Positions 14,301 through 24,590 of a DNA stretch of 64,000 nucleotides are shown here, piece after piece (within the stretch, counting starts at the first letter, position 1; each line of letters starts with the position of its first letter). The notes beneath the pieces were generated by a model, which saw only the letters and a program-made list of their open reading frames with translations, was not told the origin of the DNA and did no database searches. The translations under genes and the position numbers were made by a program. This stretch comes from Psoroptes ovis (lineage: Eukaryota; Arthropoda; Arachnida; Sarcoptiformes; Psoroptidae), in NCBI GenBank assembly GCA_002943765.1, contig PQWQ01000003.1, forward strand, positions 1,860,001-1,924,000, in the 5' to 3' direction.

Positions 14301-17300
14301 AATAACAATAAAATAAATAAATAAAATGTTAAGATTAATTGTAAAATTGTGATATTTTTTGTTGTTCGGGCAAAAGATATCGACCAAAAGCATTAAGCGA
14401 AAAAATAATATAACAAACAGATCCATTGATGGTCGTTATTAATTTATTTTATTACTATTTCATTTATTTAGTTTTTTGGATCATTTATAATGTTTATTAT
14501 TCATTCATTTCATTTCTATTCAATTCATTTCATTCATTTATTCATTTTTCACACACTATCAAATAAATAAATAAATGAATAAATAAACAGATAAAACAAC
14601 CAAACTAACAACTGAACAAGCGAATTGAATTTAAATGTCATTTTAAATTACTACCATGTTTTCATAGTCGTAGAATGTTCACGTAATAATGATACCGAAG
14701 CATGTATGCATTGGTTAATCTGGTACAGAAATTCTATGAATTTATTTTTATTTTTTTTTTATTGTCGAATTGTAGTTTTATTTATTTTCATTTCAAAATC
14801 TTTTATTCATACAGAATATTCATACTAATGACATTATTAGAGAAATGTATGAATAAACAATTGAATAAATTCACCAACACAAACTTTGAATATATTAAGG
14901 AAAATGGAATAAAAAACAAATGTTTATCATTATTATGATCATTATCACAATAATGTTTATGTGTGTTAGTGTATTAGTGTAAAGATGATAATTTTGTCAA
15001 AGAATTCGATTCATTTATTCTTTATTCATTGTTTTCTTCGTTGGTTATGTAATCGCATACATCAGAATCATTATAATTTTTATCTTTGCTTCAGTCTATT
15101 TGGCTTGCTTGTTTGTATTCACAATGATGACGGAGAATTGACAAAAAATACACTGAATTAGATGTCTGTGTGCTTGTTATACAATCATTATTATTATCAC
15201 TATCATCATTAAACATGATCATCATTGATTCGGCTATTAATAATATCTCTATTTTCAATGATACAATGTCATAAGATGGTCTGGTCTAATATTATTATGC
15301 ATTTATATTAAATCATTTTTTCTTGTTACGAAAGAATGGCAATAAATTTTTGCACTTGAAAAATTTGTACTTGAATTTGTACATTTTCAAATTTCAAATA
15401 AATTTAATTTAAATAAAAACACATATGAAAACATATCCATAATTTTGAGTGATGAAGATCCATTTACAAGAAACACACAACAACTACAAGCAAACAAACA
15501 AATGATTGATTGAATTTAAATGTGAATTGAAAATTGAATTTTCTCCAATTTTCTAGCTAGAGCATGTATGATACACTGTAGTGTAATGCAAAATTGGGAT
15601 GAAAATGAATAGCAACAAATTCAATTTATATAATTTGTAATTTGATATTTGTAATATTACTCAATATACAATGTTTGAATGGTTTATTTTCATCCATTTG
15701 GCTTTTCAATATTGAAAATTCAAATATTTTCTTTTCTATTTATCTTAATTTCATTCAAACTGATTCACATTCAAAATTGTTCATTGTCCATGTGTACTTA
15801 GATCGTGTGTGAAGTGAAGCAAAAGAAAAATAGACAAACAAATAAATAAATAATGGTAATAATAATTAAATCTTTGAATCTTCATCATTCTCGGAGATAA
15901 TTCTACTGAATTCAATTCAAAAAAAAAAAAAAAAAAGATCTAATTCTCAATTCATTCATATCTAATGATCTTCAGATAATATTAGAGAAAATGTCTGCAT
16001 CAAACAAACAAACAAACTGAACCTAAATAAAATTCGATAAACTTGTGAAAAATCATATCAAATATCATGTATTCAAAATGTACAAAGAATCATTATTATA
16101 ATAATAATAATAATAAAATATGATTCAATAAGGCTCTAGTTTCGTTTGGGACTGATGCTTCTTGAATCAAAGAATACACAAAAAGTCATTCTTATGTTTG
16201 TGTATTCGGCAAATATCACGAATGTCGATTCGTCTATTTTTGGTCAACAAAGAAGAAATCGGAAGAAAAATGAAGAAGAATTGGAAAAATAAATAATAAT
16301 AAATAGGATTATATATTGTTATTTATTTATTTCATTGTTATATGTCATATATCATAGTATCAGTCGTTAATAATGTTTTTCAATATGATTTCATTTTATC
16401 TCAGTTTACTTGATTTCTGGTCCAGAAGATAAAATTACAATAAACTAATGATAATAAGGCAAACGATGGCAGTGTTATTGTTGTTTGCTTTTTTTTTGAC
16501 TTACCAATAGATGGGCTATGCCCGATTGTTGCTGTTGTGTTGAAATCGGAACAAATGAATGAATGAAAAATTTTTTGATTAATTTTTTCGGTTGAATTTA
16601 TTTGAAGAATTTCGAAGAAATTCAAAAGCAAGAATAATAATGAGACTTACACTTAATATTGTTCCCAATTCAGACATTGTTACTTGTTTTGCGCGCTCCA
16701 CTGCTGTTGCAACTTGTGTTTGATGCTTTTTGAATTCAATTTTTAAATTGAAGAACGAAAAATAAAATAAAAGAAAAACAAATGAAAAAATGGTTTTTGT
16801 CAATTTATTTTAAATTTTCGATTTTATTATTAAATTACCTCTTGTGACAGATAAGGCATTATCTGAGCAATAATCGTGTTGAGACGTTTTGCGATCTCGG
16901 TCTATGAGAAATCAAATAAAAATGGTGAAAACAAATTCAAACATCGAGCATTCAATACACAGGAGGTGTCATTTGATTCATTTACCTGCTTATGCATTTC
17001 AACATTTAAACCGTAGGACATTTCATAATACTTGAAAATGATGATGGAATGAAATGAAAGAAATTTATGAATTGATTTTGATTAAAATTGAAAATTAAAT
17101 ATACTATACCATAACATAATGTCGTTGCATTTCCGTTTTTTCTTGTGCCATTTTTTCAATTTCCATTTTAAGGCTTTTGAAAATGAATGAATAAATGAGA
17201 ATTTATGGGAAATGAAGATTAGATTCAATTTTCGAAATTGAATTTAATTTTCATTTAAATTTAATTTAAAATAAAATGAATGAAAATTCACCAAAATACC

Positions 17301-17397
17301 TATGATTTTGTGCTTGTAGATAATTAAATTCTTCTTTAATACGTTCACATGTTTCCAATATTGTATATTTAAATGATGTTTGGCCAGTTTGTGACAC
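11325..17397 (-). CDS. Divergent Groucho/TLE co-repressor paralog (gro-A), 5' end not found
   Basis: Fourteen coding exons: 17397-17300, 17173-17110, 17030-16986, 16901-16839, 16725-16651, 16531-16505, 14083-13489, 13417-13401, 13339-13184, 13097-12426, 12281-12180, 12090-11750, 11684-11504, 11432-11325. They join in phase to 847 codons plus TGA. Groucho proteins tetramerise through the N-terminal Q domain and bind repressor peptides with a WD40 propeller. Seen: Q domain at about 1-115 (RIKEEFNYLQAQN, EKTEMQRHYVM, YYEMSYGLNVEMHKQ, VERAKQVTMSEL); a linker at about 116-465 with 12 Gln in a row, poly-Ala, poly-Ser and Asn-rich tracts; WD40 from about 480 to the end (GEVVCAVTISNPTKY, NYIRSCKLLPDG, YQLHLHESCVLSLKF, SGDKKASVYEVIY). 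The basic plus acidic CcN motif of Groucho is not visible. Exon 17397 starts in phase 0 after a good acceptor, so a first exon is expected, but none encoding MYP-RHP is seen up to 28.4 kb. The linker exons are predicted, not proven. Confidence 0.9.
13401..13417 (-). CDS. 17-nt microexon of gro-A
   Basis: A 17-base exon flanked by ATAG and GTAACC. It exactly repairs the phase between the exon ending AGT-G at 13489 and the exon starting at 13339, giving S-D-D-N-R-R-E. gro-B has a 23-base microexon at the same place (ending D-D-R-Q), which supports both. Confidence 0.75.
13946..14060 (-). repeat. Coding poly-Gln, poly-Ala and poly-Ser tracts of gro-A
   Basis: Within exon 14083-13489 CAA/CAG codons encode 12 Gln in a row. 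A run of Ala codons broken by one Val and a block of six Ser codons follow. On the plus strand the same bases give a Cys/Ala-rich 214-codon open frame, which is a shadow. Confidence 0.85.
14084..16504 (-). other. Large intron of gro-A
   Basis: This 2.4-kb intron separates the 27-nt exon (16531-16505) from the long linker exon. It holds AAT and ATT arrays and an 18-base poly-A at 15919-15936. No nested gene is seen. Confidence 0.6.
16505..16531 (-). CDS. 27-nt microexon of gro-A
   Basis: Nine codons (QQSGIAHLL) between an AACAG acceptor and a GTAAG donor, in phase on both sides. It follows the Q-domain exon ending in TILS. gro-B has no intron here: its homologous exon begins QQMHAQQLPPHA and runs on. 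This is either an intron gained in A or one lost in B. Confidence 0.7.
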
Positions 17398-17531
17398 CTT
17401 TGAAATTTGGAAGAAAAAATTACCAATATGAAAACCATTAAAAAGCATAAACAAATTGAAACAATTTGTGATTATATTTAATCATCACATAGAAGGAATT
17501 AGTGTGAAATCTCTTTCATTTTTTCAATTTT

Positions 17532-17570
17532 AAACACGTGTACCGTGTTTACAGGTGTAAAATGTAAACA
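17532..17570. promoter_or_regulatory. Nested inverted repeats with paired forkhead-like sites
   Basis: AAACACG-TGTAC-CGTGTTT is a perfect 7-bp inverted repeat. It overlaps TGTTTACA (17546-17553), which faces TGTAAACA (17563-17570). TGTTTAC is the known forkhead core. The pair lies 135-173 bases upstream of the first recognised gro-A exon. A regulatory role is inference; AT-rich DNA yields such sites by chance. Confidence 0.3.
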
Positions 17571-20500
17571 TTGTTCAATTGTAAACATAATCTGACAATA
17601 AATTATTGAAGAAATTTACACAAATGTAAATAATTGCAAAATTTCATTTTTACGAAACAATAATCAAAATAAACATAAAAATAAGCCACAAAGCAGCTTT
17701 GAACAGCATGTTATCCATGAAAAATTGAATTTTGCAAATGAAACAACAAAAACAAACATTTTCTGGACAAATAAATACCGTGACCTATTACAATTATCAT
17801 CATAATCATAGTTTATTGGTTTTAATGGTTCAGACATAAAATTAATTGTTTGCAATTTGTTTCACTCTGTTTGATGAGTTTAATTATCATGCTTTTTGAA
17901 AATATTTTGGTTAAAAATTGGCAGACAAAACATTTTTATTTTGACTCAATTTGAAAATGACATTAAACCGTAAAATTATTATTATCATAAAAGGATTAAA
18001 TTAAATTATTAAATATAATGAATTTTTCTCTAGTAAATGCTTTAGGACCTCGAAATTGAAATTTCGCATAATTTTGATGATTTTTTACAATTAAAAATAA
18101 AATTCACAGGTGCAAAAATCAAAGGATTGATCAAATAATGCATCAAATGTACACCAATTCATGATGATAGATATTTGACAGATGCCAAATTTTTTGCCTA
18201 ATAGAGCTAAGGGAATCACACACTACTCTGAGAATCACATTTCAAATCATATAAAGAGACAGACCAAGAGAGAGTTGAAAAAAAGTGAAAACATCATCAA
18301 CATAGTGGCCGTCTGGATATGATTGACAACAATCGAAATGAATGATGGAAAAATCAAATGATAATCATAATAATAAAGTTTTCACGGCTTTTTGTAGATT
18401 GTAATGATGATGATAACATGATCATTATGTTGGCTGTGGTATAAAACACCCTAATATTGCCTTTAATACTTGTAAATGTATATCTGGTTACATGCACCAT
18501 ACCATCATCAAATTGAGTGCAACATTAAAAATAATTGACTTCAAGTCAGTTGATTCATGTCTGACAAGTGTTTTGTAATCATCAAATCATTACTAAAAAT
18601 AGAATCGCAATTATTTTTTCTTTCATTTGAAATTTGGATTCTGTAAATCTACAACATGAATTGGATTTAGATTATGATTTAATGAATAATTACATCATTT
18701 ACACTTGGCATTTTTTGATTTTTATATAATTTAACAAATGTTTGGCTAAAAACTTCTTAATCAACAGTGCTTTGGTTTTGTTTTAGTGGTTTGTTAGTGC
18801 AAATTAAATAATTCTAATAATAATAATAATAACAATATATGATGATAATTTTTCGGATTGTCGTTACAAGTTCAATGTTCTGGCAATTGGCAGATGTTTT
18901 TTGTTTTGTTTTGTTTGTCTTTTCTAATCGGGATTCGCCCGAGAATATTCTCTATTATGAATGAATTAATACATGAAAAACTTACCGAATGTCTTGATGG
19001 AAACATTTTACCTTTCATTGAAAATTTTGATTGTTATCAATTTTTTCTTCTTATTACGATTATTTGAAAATTAATTAATTCATTTACAGGAGATTTCATA
19101 GAATCACAAATTAATTGATCGTAATGATGATCGAATTGTTAAGACGATTATTAATTGCCAAAGACAAAGAAAAAAACACGATCAGAGATGTCTACATAGT
19201 CATTTCATTTTCATTTGATTCGATGATTTTTGACTGTTTCATTCAATTTAAATAAAATAAACAAATGAAATTAAATGAACTAATTGATTGATCGACGATT
19301 GATTGTCGTTGATTATTTGACGATGATTAAAATTATTTTTGAATCAAATTCCTTGGTTAATTTAATTCAATGATGCAATAATGCATTCAATTTACTCAAA
19401 TCAATGATCAATCAATCATTGATCAATGATTGTTCATTTATTGCAAACGATTACTGCGATGATGATGATAATAACAATAAAAGAAGAATAATAACGGAAT
19501 AATAATCATCAAACAACAATAAACCGAATCGAATCAAATTTCGTTTGATTGATTTTCATTCATTTTTATTTGATTTCATTTTTCATTTCATATTTTCTTT
19601 GTTGTTGAAAGAATTTCATTCATTGTTGATTCAACATAAAACACCAGAAAAACAGACAGTAACAACAACAAAAAACAAATTTACAAAATAATGGAATCAC
19701 AAAACATCAACAACAAACAACAACATTATTATTTACCAACAATAAATGGTGTCGATCACGTAAATATTGAAAAATGAATGAACACAAATAAATAAATAAA
19801 ATGTTTTTGAACACACGAGAAAACGAATGAATAAATAAATGAAAATCAAATACAAATATTCTGCGAGAATATTTTTTCTCCGAAAAATACAATGATTCGT
19901 GTTTAGTGTACACTGAACGAAACCATACGGCCGATCATACTCAGTATTCATGAAATAGATGATGAAAACATGAGCTAAACTGATTCAAAGTGAAGAAAAA
20001 TATGAAAAATAGACATAAAACACTATGATCATCGATGTCGATGTTGTTGTCGATGATGATCATGTCTATAATGTCAATGATGATGATGATGGCGATGGTA
20101 AGCACTGAACAAGAACACCAAACACCATCAAAAACAAACAACCCGATTATAAATAAATAATAATATGAAAATATAAATAAATGTTGAATGAAAATGAATG
20201 AAACAAACACTTTCAATTCAATGAAAAGCAATAACAACGACGATCATAATAATAAATGAATGAATTGGTTGTTTGGTAAATGTTGGTATAAATGTGATAT
20301 ATATAATTGCAATTACAATTACGAGAACAACACTAAACACCAACAACAATTACAATAACAATATGAATCACAGTTGAATCATTGATTTACAGGCAAAGAA
20401 CCATTTCATTATTTATTTATTCAGTTATTTCTGTTCTGTTCTGTGTTTTGAATAGTTTAAATATTGTTTTGGTTTCAACTTGACTGAATCCGAACTAACA

Positions 20501-22191
20501 AACTAATACAAAATGAGTATAATTTCAAATGAAATCTGCTACACGAAACTGGAAAAAAATTGAAAAAAAATGAACACCAACCGACTAACCAACCACCACT
20601 GATCATCATCATCAGCAACAACAATCAATGGTAAACAAATTTTTAACATCCAATAATGTACAACTGAACATTGAATTTAATACATTTGTATCGTCTGTAT
20701 TTGAATATGAATTTCAGTGTGTGTTATTGTTTGGGTTTGCGTAGATTTTTCCTATTTGGTTTTTGAAATCATAACAATAATCAATGCAGCCAAAGCGATT
20801 CCGTTCATTTTCATTCTGGGGTGTTCGGGGTGTTTGAATTATTTCGGGTTGTTTTCGTTTGGCTGTTGGTTGGAAACACGCGCATTTGGAAAGCGAGAAA
20901 ATGAAAAGATGTTTTCAAGCTCTTCAAGAGTGTGTATTGGTCTTGGTATGTTGGATGGTGTTGGCGAGTGTGTACATGTGTGTGTGTGGTAGAACCATTA
21001 TCATCAAACAGAATCATAATAAATGTTGATGATGATGATGATATAAACAAGTGCAATCAAACATTTCACCATTTTTGTGTGTAAACCTTGAACCATTCCA
21101 TTTCAAATTTCATTTATATTCAGAATGGTTCGAGGTTATCTGTGTGCATGTATGGAAGTTGCGCTCTCCACTTTACGGGTTTCAAATTGTATAGAAATTA
21201 CTCGTTAAACAACAAATTCATTCATCAAACACTTTGAATCACTTACACCCAACCAAACGAATACACGAATACTTCAAAGGTAGCAGAATATTTAGGAATA
21301 TTCGTAATGATTCTCACTTTCATTCGTTCCATTTCCATCTTCATGATTTCATATTTGTTTCAATGATTTTACCGTCGTTGAACCATGAAACATTATCGTC
21401 GATGGAAGAATGAATAAAGAATCACACCAGATACCGAATTTCAAATTCTATATTGGAATTTGCGCGCCAAAAAACCAGAAAAAAATGTATAAACTTCAAC
21501 GCAATGAACGCATGTGTCATGTATTACTATTCAATTTCTGAAATTATCATGTTCATTTTGATAATTTATTTTCATTTTAATTTCTATGATAATGATAATA
21601 ATAATAATAATAATAACAATAATGATGATGATGATGATTATGCTTCATTATTATTATTATTTAATTCCTCTTTTATTTTTCAATGATTTCATGAACAATT
21701 TATTTCACAAATTATTGTTTCTGTGGTTATTATTATTATTAACCATTCTAGTATATATCATAATGAATTACATATAGATGAATGTATGCTTTTTATTATG
21801 ATTTTTAGTCAAAAGAAAATTTTTTGGAGAAATTTTTTTTCGCTTACAAAATGATAATAATGAGTGGAATACCACCACCAGAAAATAATTGAAACAAAGA
21901 CGCAAATACTTTTTTTCATTCAGAGGAATCCAGAGAAATATGAAAGAAGAGGAATTCTTTGAATTTAAAATTTGTACAATTTGAACAAATGATGGCCCAA
22001 AAAAATGTTTCAAATTGTTCTGATTTTATCAAAAAGAATTTTTGATAAAAATAAATCAACGAAATAGATGGAAAAAACATGTTAAAACATTAATTTTTGA
22101 AAAACCAACAAACGAATAATAAGAACAAAATAATTGAATTCCTTTGAGAATCACTTGCTTCTAATTTCACTGAGATACTTGTAAATAATGA

Positions 22192-22195
22192 ATAG
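22192..22195. repeat. Target site duplication ATAG (left)
   Basis: ATAG directly before the left LTR (22196) matches ATAG directly after the right LTR (24591-24594), as expected for Ty3/gypsy integration. Confidence 0.8.
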
Positions 22196-22458
22196 TGTTA
22201 TAGACGCAAGGTCTTTTGAACAAACAACAAACACACTTTTATTGGAAAAATTAAAGAAAACAATCAAATTAATGAAATTGAAACGCTCTTGGCGTGGATG
22301 AGAACAACAACAATTAATGAAGATACATCGCATTTCGCGAGGGTAGCACAACAATAATGCTTTTTATTTTTTGATGCGCGTGTTCTTATATCACGCCTGC
22401 TGCTTTTCTGTGGGTACGCCGGCGCGCTCGTCATCGCCTCGCGTGCTCGACCGTTACA
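22196..22458 (-). repeat. 3' LTR of the Ty3/gypsy element
   Basis: 263 bp, TG..CA termini, identical by eye to the copy at 24328-24590. On the minus strand it has a TATAAG box and AATAAA hexamers. It is much richer in GC than the flanking DNA, especially at its 5' (U3) end. Confidence 0.95.
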
Positions 22459-24248
22459 TCTCCCCCGCGAGGGCGACCGCGCCGACGGATTCTGGCCGGT
22501 TCCAGCTCGATATCATCGGTCAGTATAATCTGGTTCCGGTGGACCTTTGTTTTTTCTCCGTCCTTGTCTGCTACGATATAGGAGTTTGGTCCGACGTATT
22601 GTTCGATCAGATACGGCCCTTTCCGTGTCGGTAATAGTTTTTGACATTTGCCAACTTTGATGGTTGGATGCTTAATAACAACATTGGTTCCGACCGGTAT
22701 GATAGAATGTTTTACTTTTTTTCGATGGTCGTAGTTGTGTTTCATACGATCGTTGTATCGTCGGGAATGATCATTACTCATTGCTCTCGCCACAACATGT
22801 GTTGGATAATCACGATCGATGGCCAATTTTGGTGGTCGTTTGAACATCGCTTCGAATGGTGATACGCCGATTGCCGCGTGTACTGTGCCGCGGTATACAT
22901 TCAATGCTTTTGCGACCCGCAGGTCCCAGTCATCACTCTCCCCCTGACCTTTTTTGAAGACACGGCGACGTGGTTTGATGTCGAGGCCCGATATTTTTGA
23001 CCGTTTATCGTTGGAAATTTCATCCTCGCTAACCAATTTTATTTTCCGTCGTTTCCCATTGAACGAATAATACATGTATTCATCGCTGGTAACCGTGACG
23101 TCATTTTTTTTAAAAAAGTCCCAGCCAAGGATTGGCATTTCAACATCGGCGATTAGTACGTCGTGTTTAATTTTGCAACTATCAATTAGCATCACGATAG
23201 TGGATTCGCCTATCACATTCAGCTTAGTGTTGTTGGCGGCTGTAGCCACTGTTTTGATACGACGGTCGATTGGCCAAGATTTTGGGAATACCGATACTCG
23301 TGCGCCAGAGTCAAGCAGACAGAAGACAGTTTTTTTGTTGATTAAGGCAGGCAGGCAAGCTCGTGGCATGTTTAGAGCCCGTAACTCATAAACAGCTTTA
23401 TGCTTGTCTTTGTTTTTATTGTTGTTGCTTGCCGATGATTGATTCGAGCCATTTTTCAGTGACCAACATTCGGATGTGTTGTGCGAATTTTTCTTACAGT
23501 GAGAACAATATCTGTTTTTGTTCCTTCGATTGTTGTTATTATTTTGGCCAATGTCGGGTCCATTATCAGTTCGATATTGGTTAGGTGATTCAAACAATTT
23601 CGCTACCGCTTTAACCTCATCAATTGTTTCAATATCGGTTCGGCCGCGGAGCTTATCTGCCAAATTCTCGTTTAACATTGTCAGGAAACGATCACGGATG
23701 CACATGGCTTTCAATTCACGAATATCGTGGATGTCTCCATAAAGATCAGTCCATCCACGTATGACTCTGTTTGCCAGATCATCAAGCGATTCGTTCTTCC
23801 TGTGACCCAAGTAAAATTCACGAACTTGTTGGTCCCTTAACGGAACCTTTTCTTTTTTCAATTCTGCGATCAATTGCTCAAATGCAAGCGGTCCCGACTT
23901 CTCCAAAGCCTGAACTGTGTTATACTCGCTGCTACCGTAAGGTAATAGAGCTTTGAACGTATTCAGCTTCATGATTTCATCATATTTGTTAATATTGGTG
24001 ATCCATTCGAAATACGTCAAAAATTGATCGAGAGTTTCTTCTGCATTTTTCATTCGTGGGGTCAAGTTGACATTGTTGATAACAATGGGCACAGATGATT
24101 GCACGTTTTGAGCATACTGTTGTTGTTTTTGATTTTGCCTTTTTTGGCTTTGGGATCTTGTCTCTATCTTGGATGACGATGGAATCGGATTGGCAACTGG
24201 ATCATCAGGATCTTGTATTTTTTCAGTTTTATCTTTTTGATCAGCCAT
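22431..24248 (-). CDS. Fused Gag-protease-integrase C-terminus of a deleted Ty3/gypsy element
   Basis: I prefer the ATG at 24248 (MADQKDKTEK, 605 codons); an upstream in-frame ATG at 24317 would start before a poly-Lys stretch coded by a homopolymer. Seen: gag capsid-like region, CCHC zinc knuckle (CSHCKKNSHNTSEC, C-X2-C-X4-H-X4-C), retroviral-type aspartic protease with the DSGA active site, then a jump near KKGQGESDDWDL to the end of an integrase core (GVSPFEAMFKRPPK) and its C-terminal domain. The frame stays open across the jump and ends inside the 3' LTR. Missing parts: reverse transcriptase, RNase H, integrase catalytic triad. The domains seen fit Ty3/gypsy (Metaviridae). Confidence 0.9.
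   Translation of the reverse strand: MADQKDKTEKIQDPDDPVANPIPSSSKIETRSQSQKRQNQKQQQYAQNVQSSVPIVINNVNLTPRMKNAEETLDQFLTYFEWITNINKYDEIMKLNTFKALLPYGSSEYNTVQALEKSGPLAFEQLIAELKKEKVPLRDQQVREFYLGHRKNESLDDLANRVIRGWTDLYGDIHDIRELKAMCIRDRFLTMLNENLADKLRGRTDIETIDEVKAVAKLFESPNQYRTDNGPDIGQNNNNNRRNKNRYCSHCKKNSHNTSECWSLKNGSNQSSASNNNKNKDKHKAVYELRALNMPRACLPALINKKTVFCLLDSGARVSVFPKSWPIDRRIKTVATAANNTKLNVIGESTIVMLIDSCKIKHDVLIADVEMPILGWDFFKKNDVTVTSDEYMYYSFNGKRRKIKLVSEDEISNDKRSKISGLDIKPRRRVFKKGQGESDDWDLRVAKALNVYRGTVHAAIGVSPFEAMFKRPPKLAIDRDYPTHVVARAMSNDHSRRYNDRMKHNYDHRKKVKHSIIPVGTNVVIKHPTIKVGKCQKLLPTRKGPYLIEQYVGPNSYIVADKDGEKTKVHRNQIILTDDIELEPARIRRRGRPRGGDVTVEHARR
22459..22472 (-). other. Polypurine tract
   Basis: Minus-strand GCGGGGGAGA lies directly before the 3' LTR start (TGTAAC), the usual priming place for plus-strand DNA synthesis in LTR elements. 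Confidence 0.7.
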
Positions 24249-24310
24249 AGTTCGCACTTTGTTTTTTTTTTCTTTTTTTTTTTTTTTTTTGATCACTGAT
24301 TGACACTGTA

Positions 24311-24327
24311 GAGGCACTCTGCCACCA
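24311..24327 (-). other. Primer binding site
   Basis: Minus-strand TGGTGGCAGAGTGCC starts right after the 5' LTR. TGG pairs with the CCA end of a tRNA. I cannot assign the tRNA. Confidence 0.7.
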
Positions 24328-24590
24328 TGTTATAGACGCAAGGTCTTTTGAACAAACAACAAACACACTTTTATTGGAAAAATTAAAGAAAACAATCAAA
24401 TTAATGAAATTGAAACGCTCTTGGCGTGGATGAGAACAACAACAATTAATGAAGATACATCGCATTTCGCGAGGGTAGCACAACAATAATGCTTTTTATT
24501 TTTTGATGCGCGTGTTCTTATATCACGCCTGCTGCTTTTCTGTGGGTACGCCGGCGCGCTCGTCATCGCCTCGCGTGCTCGACCGTTACA
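24328..24590 (-). repeat. 5' LTR of the Ty3/gypsy element
   Basis: 263 bp, identical by eye to the LTR at 22196-22458, followed on the plus strand by the ATAG duplication at 24591-24594. Confidence 0.95.

Larger units (their letters stand above)
17398..22195. other. Region upstream of gro-A; no gene recognised
   Basis: This 4.8-kb stretch lies on the 5' side of the last recognised gro-A exon. It should contain the missing first exon, 5' UTR or promoter, unless transcription starts farther away. I searched the minus strand for an ATG-TAT/TAC-CC first exon and found none. 20700-21000 is somewhat less AT-rich. The rest is AAT/GAT arrays and low-complexity DNA. Confidence 0.5.
22196..24590 (-). 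mobile_element. Internally deleted Ty3/gypsy LTR retrotransposon
   Basis: 2395 bp, bounded by matching LTRs and an ATAG target duplication. Minus-strand order: 5' LTR, primer binding site next to the LTR, one long open frame (gag, zinc knuckle, protease, integrase tail), purine-rich tract, 3' LTR. Reverse transcriptase, RNase H and the integrase catalytic core are absent, so it cannot move by itself. It needs proteins from an intact relative. Matching LTRs imply a recent insertion. Base composition and codon use differ clearly from the surrounding DNA. Confidence 0.95.

Noticed and set aside
22371..23956. Several plus-strand frames of 60-105 codons inside the retroelement
   Set aside because: They are shadows of the minus-strand gag-protease-integrase frame.
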